Assembly: GCA_026745465.1 (NCBI GenBank)
Contig: JACYXH010000838.1
Location: 113,501 to 177,500 of the forward strand
Length of the DNA: 64,000 nucleotides
Direction of reading: 5' to 3'
DNA from: Lota lota
Taxonomy: Eukaryota > Chordata > Actinopteri > Gadiformes > Lotidae
Every line of letters starts with the position of its first letter. The stretch's first letter is position 1. Positions 1 through 18,819 of the stretch are shown in pieces. Position numbers and translations under genes: made by a program. Below the pieces are notes generated by a model. It did no database searches, was not told where the DNA came from, and saw nothing but the letters and a program-made list of their open reading frames with translations.

Positions 1-108
1 GTTATGTTTTGTTGTGGTGTTAATGTTAAGTTGTGTTGTGTGTTGTTGTGTTGCGCGGTGTTGTGCTTTGTAGTTTAAGGACACCCTTTCTTTCGCTGTC
101 ATCTGCAG

Positions 109-7150
<7,042 letters not shown>

Positions 7151-7189
7151 GCTGGAGACGGAGCCTGGTGGGGCCCGGTAGTGGACACC

Positions 7190-7390
7190 AGCCCCGGTAA
7201 TGAACACCAGCCCCTGTAATGGACACCCTGCCCCGGTAATGGACACCCAGCCCCTGTAATGGACACCTGACCCGGTAATGGACACCCGACCCGGTAATGA
7301 ACACCCGACCCCTGTAATGGACACCTGACCCGGTAATGGACACCCGACCCGGTAATGGACACCTGACCCGGTAATGGACACCTGACCCGG
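7190..7390. repeat. 19-bp minisatellite in the accs 3' UTR
   Basis: The unit CGGTAATGGACACCTGACC and variants occur about ten times, starting about 40 bp after the accs stop codon and therefore probably inside the 3' UTR. Confidence 0.9.
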
Positions 7391-7673
7391 CTGCCTCAAT
7401 ATCCGATTCATGATTCAAAACGCGAGGGCAAATGGATAAGTACAAATGTCTCTGAAAAGAAGAGGAGAAATTGTGATTTCTTTTTTATTATTGTATTTTA
7501 GATTTATTACCTTATTTACTAAAACATTTTAAGCCAAATGTGAATTGACCAAACTTGGTTGTATCTTAGTTGAACTGTAGACATGTTTCCATGAGTATCA
7601 CTTTGTTATTATTATTATATTATATTATATTATATTATTATTTTAATTACTATCAAAGCTATCGTTGTCCTGA

Positions 7674-7679
7674 AATAAA
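7674..7679 (+). terminator. Probable accs polyadenylation signal (AATAAA)
   Basis: AATAAA lies about 525 bp after the accs stop, following an AT-rich stretch, and is the first clear signal downstream of the gene. Confidence 0.6.
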
Positions 7680-7939
7680 ACCAGACATTTCCAGCCACAG
7701 AACGGCTGGGCTTTTGTTTTCGCACCGTTCTCGCTGAACCCTTGAGAGAATCATGGCAGGAGATCAGCGGTTTCGGAGCTAACCACCTCATTTGTAACCA
7801 ACCTCTTGCTTCCTGTTAAATGTCCAGATGTTTCCCTCCATCTCCTTTGTGCCGCTGTTCCAGTTGTAGAATTGCTTAAGCAAGAAGCTTAATCGTCGCC
7901 AAATCGTCTTTGGGGACCGAGGATACATCAGTGTATCCT

Positions 7940-8250
7940 AACAGGAAGTGTTTAGCGATTCTCCGACTACGTCATCAGACATTTACTTATCACAGCGCCA
8001 TACGTAACAAACGTGATTGGCTACAAAGTCTGAAGGCTGTGATTGGTCAGATCATCAACAGTCGACGGTGACTTTAATGACGCTTGAAGCAGCTCAGCTG
8101 TCCCAATCGGTCCCAATGCCATGTCGCTCCTTTATCACGCTACTGCTGAGGCTTGAAGCTCAAGGGATCAAGCCTCAGCTTGATCCCTTGGGAATCAGGA
8201 AATTAGTAATTAGAAAAAGTATTGAGAGGACCCCAGATAATTGCACTAAC
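7940..8250. mobile_element. Dispersed repeat copy A
   Basis: About 300 bp that shares several blocks in the same order with 17145-17410: ACAGGAAGTG, TTCTCCGACT, GATTGGCTACAAAGTC (copy B ATGGCTACGAAGTC), GGAAGGCTGTGATTGGTC (copy A CTGAAGGCTGTGATTGGTC), CATCAACAG/CACCAACAG, CTCCTTYATC, and CTCAAGGGATCAAGCCTCAG. I see no transposase, target-site duplication or terminal inverted repeats. A non-autonomous element or old SINE is likely; the family is unknown to me. Confidence 0.7.
8161..8190. repeat. Perfect 13-bp hairpin within dispersed repeat A
   Basis: CAAGGGATCAAGC, then the loop CTCA, then GCTTGATCCCTTG: a perfect inverted repeat. In copy B the long arm is broken, but a shorter stem pairing TGAGGCT with AGCCTCA is kept in both copies. 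Confidence 0.85.
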
Positions 8251-9496
8251 TAGCAGGTAGCATACCTAACAAGGTGTCCACCACTGAGTGTCTGTGCAAC
8301 ACGGTGAAGCTCGATGGAGCGTTCTGATCTCTTGTTAAACGTCTGCCCACGGCGACTGCGGGACGGAGCTGGCGCTGCACGGTTAAACACAAGCGACCCT
8401 TGGGGAGACGTCAGTAAAGGGTGACGCGCTCGCTTGTCATATTGTCATGACGCCGACGAGTTCACCGTTTCCTTCCGCTTCCAGCGTCTTATCTTCAGAC
8501 AGGTGTCCAGGGGCAGGATGTCGTCCAGTAATTTGAGCCCCACCGTCTGGATTTCGCTGATCGGGAGTCGCTGCACATGATGTCTTATGTGTGTAGCGTG
8601 GCTAATTCAAAATGATCGTCAAGACCGTTTGCGAGACCACCTCATGCAAACGGTGAGAAATGGATAAATACCCATGCAGTGGCTGAGCAAAGAGTGCCAG
8701 CACCCTCTTTATACGGTTATTATTGCAAGGAGGCCATGGCCAGTGGGAAACACTGGAAAGCAAAAGTCTGCAACGCTGCTTTTATGCTCCCAGTGTGTTT
8801 ATCTAGCACACACAAATTAACACAATATCAATGGAAAACACATGGTGGAATGCACAAGGTGACATTCTTTTTTAAACAAGCCATACAACTGCATTGGCTG
8901 CGTACACTGGTGTACTGGTGTACACCGGTGTACCACGGGTTGAAAAATACTGTCCTACGCAGTTTCCTCTGACAGACGGGTGAAATGCTGTTCAGTATGT
9001 TCTGCTGAGTAGCACGCCACGACTGCGGTTGGGGCCTCATTGATTGCACGGTGGTTCAGAAGCCCGCACAGAAGCCCCACCTGAATCGACCAAGTCTACA
9101 AACCTCTCATGTCTCCCCCTACAAAAGCATGCCCTTCAAGCACATTGTTCCACGTCAATATATATATTCTGTTTCAACAATCTTCAGCATTGAGATTCAC
9201 AATGATATTTGTGAATCCCTTTTGAGCATTTAACTGTGGTGGGGCCATGCAAACACACCACTTTTGTACTGGATTTTCAGTTTCCTTCTGATTGTAAAAC
9301 TTTCTTCTCTTTTTTTTTATGGGCCTTTCGGAGTAGCTTTCGCTTTCACCTCCGTGAGAAGATCGGCCGCTTCGGTGAGTCGTTCAAAGGGGGGGGGGGG
9401 CATTTAAAGCAGAGTCGGGGAGTTTCCACTGTGCGAATGGGGAGGAGTGACATGGACAGAGTAACGTTCGCTCTGTGGTGTTCCACCTTGGGTAAG

Positions 9497-9630
<134 letters not shown>

Positions 9631-10084
9631 AGTAGGAGGAGTGTGAGCACACGTTATACAGGACTAGCCCCCGGTGTGTCTCAGTGTTGGACTTCCTTTA
9701 GTTTCTACAAGCCTTCTCCTTTTGCGTTGTTACACCCGGTGCATTTCTACTGTACTGAAAGTGTCCTCTTTTTCTATTCCTCATAACCGTTTTGTTGCGT
9801 TGGTCATCAGCAGCGCTAAAAGGTAGGCTCGTGGCACTGTCTAATGTATCCTATTGCAACAGCTCAACGGAGGCTAGCCATCCCATCACTTTTGGGACTT
9901 ACTGTACATTTAATTCAAAGTCCTGAACGCGACCGTAAGCCTGAGAAGATGCTAAAGCTGTTAACTTTTTTAAATTAATTAATGCATTTTTTTAACTTGC
10001 TTGTTTATGTCTTATGTAGGCCTGCGTTAGAAATGCATTCAACACCATAATCAGTTATGTTCACACATGCCTTCTGGTTCCAGC

Positions 10085-11283
10085 ATGACGCCGGCTGACC
10101 TGCGGGAGGACTCCACCAGCCGTTTTCGGGTCGCCGAGTCGTGCGTGGGCCTCGTGGGCTGCGTGTGTGTGTGCTACGCAGTGTGGACCCCCTGCTGGTT
10201 GGCTGGCGCGGGCCTGTGGACGGAGGGGAACGTCACGGGACATTCCCCGACGGACAAGAGCGCAGAGGGCCTCCTCTTCAGGGGTGAGGGAGAAAGCGAG
10301 GCTTGACGGTGATCTAGGGTCAATTTGCTGAGTGGCTTGTGTGTGTAAAGTGACGCTATGGCCTTACACCCCCTCGCTAAGAAAAGGTAAATCATTGGAA
10401 GGTGCTCTTGTAGGCCTGTGCTCTACTGAGTAACTGGTGTTTGCTTTAGCTCACTTGGCCTTGGCTCTGATCTTTATCTTCAGGCTAGAAGAGGGTGGGT
10501 ATGTATTTGAGTGTTTTACTGCCTAACACGATCAGGCACGTTGACTGCTGCAGTGCTCGGTGTCTGTGTGTGTATCGGAGGTATGCTGGCTGTTGCACAA
10601 TGTTCTCTTCAGTAATAGGCCTAGAGTTATCATATCCTTTATGTTTTTTTTGTGTGAAGGTTTTAAACATGAACTGTGTGATTTCCCCTGAGGAATATTC
10701 TAGCAGTTTGCATTCTACACAGACTGAGGGTATATTATACTTATGCTACTACTATTCTATTATAATGATACATTAAATGGTTGTGCCAGTAGGCCTACCT
10801 ATAAATGGATTCTCTCTTTCTCTCTCTCTCTCGCTCGCTTTCGTATCTGTCTTGTGTTTTCTCGTGTGCGTGCATTTGCTCGTGCGTGTGTGTGTGTTTG
10901 CATGTGTCCCTGCCCCCTCTCCCGCCTTTCAGCCCAGGAAGCACAACAAGTCTTCGGAGTTCTGTCTTCCCTGATGGCCGTGAGCTCAGCGGCTCTGTGC
11001 CTCGTTTTCGCCCTCTGCTGGTCATCCAGGACGGTGCACTCCTACTCTAACACCCGTTCTCTGCTTATGGCGGGACAGACCCTCTACCCCACCACTCTGC
11101 TGCTCCTCACCCTCTCCCCAACAGGTGGGTTTGTTGATGAGGTAACTCGGTGCTTTATTAATCCCAGAGGGGAACTGTTATCTTTGAACTGATAGGCCTA
11201 CGAAAGAACAATCAATGCAACTCCCACAGGTCCCCTGATCTAATACATCTCACAGCAACTCATCTGTGTGTGATAAGATGATG

Positions 11284-11332
<49 letters not shown>

Positions 11333-11887
11333 TAATAGAGTGATGGAAAGATAGATAGATAGAGTGATAGATGGATGGATAGATAGATAGATAGCCCTAT
11401 GTATACTCTGGATGAATCAACCTTTGACTTTCTGCCTATGCACCATTAAACACTAGTTCATTTATTTACTTTTGGCTTTGATTTTTTGACGAGAAATTTT
11501 GTATTTTTTTCGGATTACAATACAACTGCATGTACTTCGTGAGGATTACATATTATAAGTTCATCAAATATGAATACATATATGGAAATAAATCATCTCT
11601 CCCTTATCTCCAGGCTTCTTCTTCTTCCTCAGCTGGTCCCTCTTCACCCGTTCAGTCAGCCAACCCGAAGGAGGCGATCCAGTCCAGAAAAAAAAAAAAA
11701 AAAAAACGCTTTTCTTCGGCCTTCGGGCGCGCCTTTCCTTATTGGCTGGGGTTGGTTCTTGGGCCTTTGGGCGGCCTTTCCTATAGTGGACGTTTTCGTT
11801 GCCTCTTGGGTCGGTATGGCCGTGTCGGCTGGGCTGAAAAGCCATGTTTGGTGCGTTCTGGGGTCCTGGAGACCCCACTTGGCCTGA
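10085..11887 (+). CDS. Four-helix membrane protein, PMP22/claudin superfamily, frame broken in last exon
   Basis: Exons 10085-10283, 10933-11124 and from 11614 join in phase 1 with good acceptor and donor sites. ATG 10085 is taken as start because the acceptor lies immediately before it. Residues about 16-40 form the first hydrophobic helix, followed by W34 and G43-L44-W45, the W...GLW signature of claudin/PMP22/CACNG-type extracellular loop 1, and an N-glycosylation site N49-V-T. Exon 2 (AQEAQQVFGVL...) supplies helix 2 and the start of helix 3; exon 3 continues helix 3 (GFFFFLSWSLFTRSV). After DPVQ comes a run of 19 A (11688-11706). In the sequenced frame translation stops about 26 codons later; with one A more, the frame continues through GWGWFLGLWAAFP, typical of helix 4 in this superfamily, to a stop at 11885-11887. 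This is either a homopolymer error or a real frameshift. I cannot name the member; a junction or channel-accessory role is only a family guess. Confidence 0.75.
11282..11395. repeat. (GATA)n microsatellite, two blocks
   Basis: GATA runs at about 11282-11333 and 11345-11395, separated by a degenerate stretch, in the last intron of the claudin-like gene. Confidence 0.95.
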
Positions 11888-11896
11888 AGGCTTGAT

Positions 11897-14228
11897 TGAG
11901 GCTCGGTCTTTTTAAACAGGGCAGTAATTTCCCCGGCTCTCTTTCCCGCAACCTGCAAAGCACCCGCTCTCGAAGAAAATTCCAAGAAGCTCCAAATGGG
12001 GAAGACAGGAAGCTGCTTCAAGCTTAAGGGAGCGGAGTAGATATAAAAGGTTGGTCGTGATTGAGGAGGACAGTGGGAGTGCAGAAGGTGAGGTGGTTGA
12101 AACACTGGATCGGAGATATAATGGGGGGTGTTTGTGTAATGGAGTGTGTAGCGAATGGGAAAGAGGAGAACGAAAGTTTCGGGTCAGCCTCGCACAAGGG
12201 AAAGAATTAGGTTCGATGAAAAGGGACCAGCAGGAAGGGAGGGGTGAAGGGGTATCTATCTCTCTCTCTAGGATAGTCGGAGGTGGTTGGATGGGGGGAA
12301 AGATTTATTGGATGTTTAAAAAAGAATAAAGACTCGGATAGATCTAGGGATGACACAACACAGACAGACATTGGGTGGTTCGAGAGAGTCTTTTCGGGGG
12401 GGGTCTGCAGGTGTGAAGTTCAGGGGCCTTCCACTCGAGTGGTGTTGTCCGTCGCTCCATAGGGGTAAGAGGAGCATTATGGGAGTATAACATAAGTATT
12501 GTGAGGGGTATGGGTGGTGGGGTGGGGGGGGGGGGGGGGGGGTGGAGGTGGGGGGGGGGGGGGGGGTTCCGGTCTTAGGTTGAGACTATGAAAGGGCCTG
12601 TGCGTTGTGCTTGCGACGGTGGAGAGGAAAACCCTCGATTGAACAGTTCAGTGTAAGTACTCACGTTGCTCCCGGGGGTTGGGCCAGCGTCAACGGCGCG
12701 GCTACATAATCATCAAATACAGAATGAGAAACGAAAAAAAAAAGACAAAAAAAAAAAAAAAGAACAACAATGACAAAGAGAAAGACAGATCTACTCGAAA
12801 AAGGCACACTTTTTACTCGAGACGCGACGGCTTGCAGGCCTCGCTGCTGAGGAGAGTGTTCCCGAGATTGTCAGGAACACGGCTCGCTTTTGACCGGATT
12901 TCCTCATTAACGAAACGAACATGGCGTCGCGTCATCCCGGACATTTCGCATCGCTTCTCAAGGACGCGGACGAGCGCGCCTTGGGTTAGCTCTCTCTCGT
13001 GTGCGTTACTGTGGCGCTCGGATCGGGGCGCGACGCGCGGTGGTGCCAGTGTGTGGTGGCCACGGGAAGTTCAGTGTGCCTGGATGTGGTGGTGGGTTGG
13101 CAGTATGGTGATAGGAATCCTACTGCAAGGGGCAGCACGATGCCCATTCAGAACGCAAAGCAACGCATTGTTTTATATGGAAGAGTTTTGCGTTTTGTGC
13201 GTTTTTTTTAATTGTTTTTATGGCTAAGCATTTTCAAGGACGTAAAATATCAGTGGTCATCCAGTTATGGTTATGTGTAAACCAATCAGAGAAACGTTGT
13301 CCTGGCGATACAACACAGTGTTGTGTACATAAATATTAAATATTAATTCAAAATTTAAATTATTAATTATAATCAAAAATTGCTTATGGTCTGACCACAA
13401 AGTGCAATGTATGCAGCACATTTAGCTTTGGGACTTGGTGAGAATTTGTGGAATTTTTTGAATTATTGGTCATTAACATTACTTGTGTAGAAAGATAAGA
13501 CAAATTGAAAAAATTAGATTCTTTTCATTTTTAATAATTGGTTAAAAAGAACAAATGAAAAATAGTATTATCATTATCATTATTGTTTGATTATCGCTGA
13601 GTAAAGTCACAATTTGCACAGTTTTAACTAGCTCGTAAGCTCAAAATTACCTGGACATATCTGTAATCAATGCTAATCTATAGTGATTTCAATAATGTTA
13701 TCAATAAAATACATCGTTCGCTTCACTAGCTCGCTTCACAGCCAATCAGAACTCTGTCCTTGTGTTTCTTTGATTGTGAAAGTCTCCTGCGTGCTAACTG
13801 GGAGGGGGTCAATCTTACACACTGCGACTTTTAATATTTTGGTCTGCTTTGAGGCGATCTGACTCCCGGTGTTTGGTCCCGCTACTAAACGGTGCTCCAC
13901 ATGCCACAAACTCCGCAGACTCTGACTGTTAATCGGGCGATAATTAGGTGTTGCTCTAATTAAAAGGCAGTTCCACCCTGTTGGATCCTGCTAATGAGTT
14001 TACTGTTAAATCCACAGAGGATTCTCAGTCTCGTTTTCGTTGGACCAATCAGGTAGAACTTAATTGCTCTGTAAATGAGCAGAGTGAGCTTGAAGGTCAC
14101 GTTGAGTCGAGGCACTTGAAGCGTCAACGTAAGTGCTTACCTACGGGCGTATGTCCTCGCTGATGTGTTCATTCAGCAGACTGTGTGCTGACCCCTGACC
14201 CCTAAGGGGCTCGGTGCTGTGCCAGCAG

Positions 14229-14270
<42 letters not shown>

Positions 14271-14880
14271 CGATTAATGTGTTGTGGTTCGTAGTGGTGT
14301 CCTGCAACACGGGCGGGGGGGTGGGGGGGTGGGGGTGGGGGGGGGGGGAATGATAGCTCAGCCTCACCAGTAACACAAGAACAAACGGCGGTGGATGGAG
14401 TCTGACGAACGTCTCCGCCTCAAGAGTCCAACCCTCTGATCTTTGAGAAAATTCCGATATTACTCCACGACAACCGCATGGAGGGACAAAGGGTAGGGAA
14501 GGACATTTCTAATCTAGTAGGGAAAAGCGAATCCCAACGTGAAGGATGGGATCAACTGCGGGGACGGGTGGTGACGAAAGAGAGGAGAGCAGATTCGTCG
14601 CTGTCGAAGGAGCCGTCAATCATTAAAGCGCCGATGTCACGCAATTTCAGCCTTTCCCGCCGGCAACGTATGCCACAGCGGCTGGCGGGCGGCGGGCGGC
14701 GGCGCGTGCCTTGTTGCTGTCCTCATCGCGTTAGAGAGCAGGTGAAGCATGTCCTCTGATAGGCCACGTGCAATACCTAGCGTAACGCAGAGTGTGTGCC
14801 TATTCTGAGGACTGTTGTGTGTGGGCGGGTGTGTGTGTGCGCGTGTCTGCGCGTGCGCTTGTGTGCACGCGCGCTTGTGT
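11897..14880. other. Gene-free stretch with G-rich runs and a CpG-rich block
   Basis: After the claudin-like gene come purine-rich sequence, poly(G) runs (12525-12566), an A-rich stretch at 12734-12762, a CpG-rich block (about 12800-13130), and an AT-rich, repeat-free segment (13200-13720). There is a 41-base pure G run at 14230-14270 and further G runs to 14350. No exon can be assigned with confidence. Confidence 0.55.
12325..12330 (+). terminator. Possible polyadenylation signal of the claudin-like gene
   Basis: AATAAA about 440 bp after the inferred stop codon. It is the first match downstream of the gene in this strand; support is positional only. Confidence 0.4.
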
Positions 14881-15070
14881 ATTTTTAGGACAGTATGTGT
14901 GTATGGACGATGTGTGTGAGAGTGTCTTTGTATTTGTATTTTGAGGAGTGTGTGTGTGTGTGTGTTTTGATGTGTGCACGCACACGTTTGTGTGTGTATT
15001 TTGAGGACTGTATGTGTGGGTTGGTGTGTGTGTGTGTGTGTGTGTGTGCGCGTGCGTGTGTGTGTTTGCT
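14880..15070. repeat. Degenerate GT/CA-type low-complexity tract
   Basis: GTGTGT blocks interspersed with ATTTTGAGGA and short CACGCG segments. Thr/His-rich frames are artefacts. Confidence 0.85.
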
Positions 15071-15707
15071 TTCTGAGAACAATATAAATGGCCTGTGTGA
15101 GTCAGGGCGTTTCATGTTGTTTGCAGCTTGGCCTCATGGTGGAGCTGTTGTGCCGGCAGCTCGGCTCGTCCGGATGAAATGAGGCAGAATGTGGAAATAC
15201 TGCGTTTATTTGATGAGTAATGGAATCCAGCTACATGTGAGCTGCGTGTTTCAGCGTGTGCATCTATGCTTCGACCTCATTTGCCGCAATTAATATTTTC
15301 AAGCATATTTTGGAGATCGCCAACGAGATGGCCTGTATGTAGTAGGGTCCAGCTTCTACTCGAATGAGTCATTCGTCATTCTGCTCGATCCCGGGACGTA
15401 GTGAATAATGAAATGAAGGGAGAACGTGACGCTTTTTGCGGCTTTTTTTTTCTCTCTCAGCGGTTTACATAATTCAGTCGGAACATTTGTAACTTCGGTG
15501 ACAGGTTAATGCTTTTGGGTGAGCAGTGACGGCACAGGAAGGAACCAGACGCGAGGCACCAGTGAGCCACCAGTGAGCCACCGAGGAGGGAGAAGCAGAC
15601 ACACAGATGCCATGAAAGGATAAAGACAGAGAACAAAAGAGAGATAGAGAAATCTCATAAGATAGTTTCACACTGTCCCTGAATAATATGCCACAGCATC
15701 TCCTCCG

Positions 15708-15839
<132 letters not shown>

Positions 15840-16046
15840 GCTCTACACCTTTTACATACATTTTTGACATAGACAAAAATAAATGTCTATCTTAAATCGT
15901 GTTTTACAATATACATTGAATGAACATGAATCCAAATAGTAAAAGTCAAAATATACAAGGACTATAACATATAGGCCTTCAACAAACGTAAAAACAATAA
16001 ATGGAAACCCACCTTTCACAAAGCTGGTAAAACACCTGGGTTACCC

Positions 16047-16081
16047 TGTGTGTGTGTGTGTGTTCCGTGCCTGCACAAGTG

Positions 16082-16136
<55 letters not shown>

Positions 16137-16190
16137 ATGCGTGTTTGTTCATCATGTGTGTGTGTGTGTGTGTGCGTGTGTGAGGCTGGT
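16047..16190. repeat. (GT)n microsatellite, interrupted
   Basis: GT runs at 16047-16062, 16086-16135 and 16156-16182, separated by short unique segments. Confidence 0.9.
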
Positions 16191-17144
16191 TATCGGTTTC
16201 CTGGCCTCTCTACAGCTTTCCCCAAAGCGGGGTCTGCTGTGGTCTGTTGGGACCAGATCATACATTATTCATTTAAGTAAACAACTTTACTTATGAGCCC
16301 TTTTCAAAAAGTAGACCAGTACTTCCCCACACAAGTAGTATAACAGCGAGAAACCTTTGAAAGATGGAAGAGCACAAGCTTAACCCTCTAGGAAGGTGCG
16401 TCTTCCATACCATGACAGGAGAAACTCATGTTGCTCTCCTCTAACTCACTGCTCCATGTGCCAAAGGCCAGACCAGAACGTTCTCTCTCTCGCTCTCGCT
16501 CTCTCCTCTCTCGTTTTGATCCCAGACCTTACAGCAGACAGTCCTGCAGAGAGATCTGAGGCCGTAAAACTCTGAGCAGGAGGGATGAAAGGTCCAAGAC
16601 ATGGGAGAAGGGGTGAGTCTGGCCAATCGCCTGCGTTTGAAGCTATTAAAATAATTTTAAATTCGCACCTCAAAGTGACGGGCGGCGAAGACGAGGACGG
16701 TTTCATCACATTTCTTTGAGCCCGCTTTGTGTTATTTTGAACTGGCGGTGGGCAGCGTGTGGATGACAGGTTTAGAAGGGGTAGCAGGAGTCAAAGGGAA
16801 ATGGGGATAAAGACGCGGTTAACCTTTTGACTTTTGCACACTTATTTATTTATTTCCAAATCAGCAGCTAGAGATGAAAGTCTGGGGTTTAGCCAAGCTC
16901 GCCACTGACCCCCACTCATTCAAAGGGAGGAAGCGAGATGGCTGCCAGCCTCAAATGAACAGATCCAGTCATGTCCTGGGGGACAAGCCCAGCCCGCCAC
17001 GGCCGTGTTCACCTAGCGGCCATCTTGGTTCTAAACGCTAGCTGCGTGGGGGAACTGCATGTGGAATTGGAACAACCCCCACGGACACCCCATGACAGAA
17101 GTGACTCGGCTCATAGAATGGACTCGGGTACAGAAGTGCGTCCG

Positions 17145-17410
17145 AACAGGAAGTGAGTTTACCGGTTCTCCGACTGCGCCGTCGGACATGTATAGACCCC
17201 GCTGCCGTGTGGCCGAACATAAGGAAGGCGAATGGCTACGAAGTCGGAAGGCTGTGATTGGTCCGGTCACCAACAGCCGGCGTCATCTTTGGTGCGGTGA
17301 AGCCGTGTGCCTCGTCGCTCCTTCATCGCGCTACCGCTGGCGCTTGAGGCTCAAGGGATCAAGCCTCAGCTTGAGCATTAGGAAAAAAGTTTGGAAGACA
17401 AACCCCAAGG
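17145..17410. mobile_element. Dispersed repeat copy B
   Basis: Second, diverged copy of the element at 7940-8250, in the same orientation and 9.2 kb away. Shared landmarks include AACAGGAAGTG, TTCTCCGACT, GGAAGGCTGTGATTGGTC, CGCTCCTTCATCGCGCTAC-like sequence, and CTCAAGGGATCAAGCCTCAG. Copy B is more CpG-rich, as expected for the less decayed copy. Confidence 0.7.
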
Positions 17411-18055
17411 GTCACCAGGCAAACAACTCTCTCTTTAGTCGTAAACGACGGAGGTACACGCTCCTCAAGTGAACCCCATACCGTAGCTTCAAGTTTCTTT
17501 CCCGCTGGCATTGTCCCTAAATGGTTTTCCTCTGCCCAGAATACATTGTGCGTCTCAGGAACAGCGAGCTTGCATCCGCCGCAGGAAGCGTCCATGTTTT
17601 GGTCCAAAAGAACACTTGAACAGAGGGTCGCACAACGGGATCCTGTTGTCCTGTTCCGTCTGACAAATCCTCGACAATACATTTAGCCGTCGTCTTGTCT
17701 CTTCGTTGTGAAACCTCTGCGGCGGATGACGGCGAGAAAGGGCGAGTCAATCCACCCTGGTGCATCCACAGTGCCTTCCTCCATCTCGCAGCAGCAGGAC
17801 ACCTTGTGACTTGTTTTAACGTGCTCCCGGACAGCGCTGGCCGGGGTCACGGCGACCGAGGCGATCCTGTCTGCCGCAGAGCACCGGTGAGCAGAGGAAA
17901 AACTGGTTTTGGAGTTCTTTCATTGCTTTGTCGAATGGAAGAAACAAAAAACCAAGCGCAGACAGTTTACTTCTTTGAAATCTGATAGAGCAAACAAAGG
18001 GATGGAGAGATAGTGAGAATATGGAAAGAGAGCGGCTGTTGTCCCCCATGCTGGG

Positions 18056-18211
<156 letters not shown>

Positions 18212-18689
18212 AAAAGTAAGTTGATACATCAAGGGGATGTGCTACCACGACAGGTGCATTGACTGGATTCTATCTGTGTGCGCGTGTGTGCATGCGCGTG
18301 CGTGCGTGTGTGTGCGAGTCCTGGATGGTGTGTGTGTGTGTTTTTAATTTGCTGCTTTGACTCCGGGCATCTGTGTATCTTTTGGCTCGCTACACCCGTT
18401 GCTCTCCCTTATCGCGCCACATTGTGCGGACACCTCCGTCGCCTCGACAGAGCTGTGCTCCCCTCTCGCCGCCCCTCTCTTCAGTCGTTCACTCTCTCTG
18501 CTCTTATCTGGCCGTGAACAAGGAAATTAAATGAGAAATACACTCCGTCAGCAGCGGTGGCAGCAGGAGGGTCTGTGGCAGCGGGGTTCTTTTGCATACA
18601 GAGTGCTGCTCGACGCTGAGACAAGAAGTGACTCTTGCTTTGTTGCTCTTTGTGATCATGAGCTCTTCTCGTGCGTTGGTTTAGTTGAC

Positions 18690-18815
18690 TGGGTGCTTGT
18701 GCAATGGGAAGGGTTTTGGATGGGTGCTTGTGCAATGGGAATGATTTTGAATGGGTGCTTGTGCAATGGGAATGGTTTTGGATGGGTGCTTGTGCAATGG
18801 GAAGGGTTTTGGAAA
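18690..18815. repeat. 31-bp tandem repeat, four copies
   Basis: The unit GGGTGCTTGTGCAATGGGAA plus GGGTTTTGGAT recurs four times with single-base changes. The period is not a multiple of three, so the same DNA is read in successive frames. Confidence 0.9.
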
Positions 18816-18819
18816 TGAA

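Larger units (their letters stand above)
7691..9436. other. Intergenic stretch between accs and the claudin-like gene
   Basis: No convincing exon is seen. It contains an 18-bp hairpin at 7921-7938 (GGATACA, 4-nt loop, TGTATCC), the dispersed repeat at about 7940-8250, and otherwise complex unique sequence. Short open frames at 8679-8972 and 9236-9646 have no recognisable protein signature. Confidence 0.6.
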
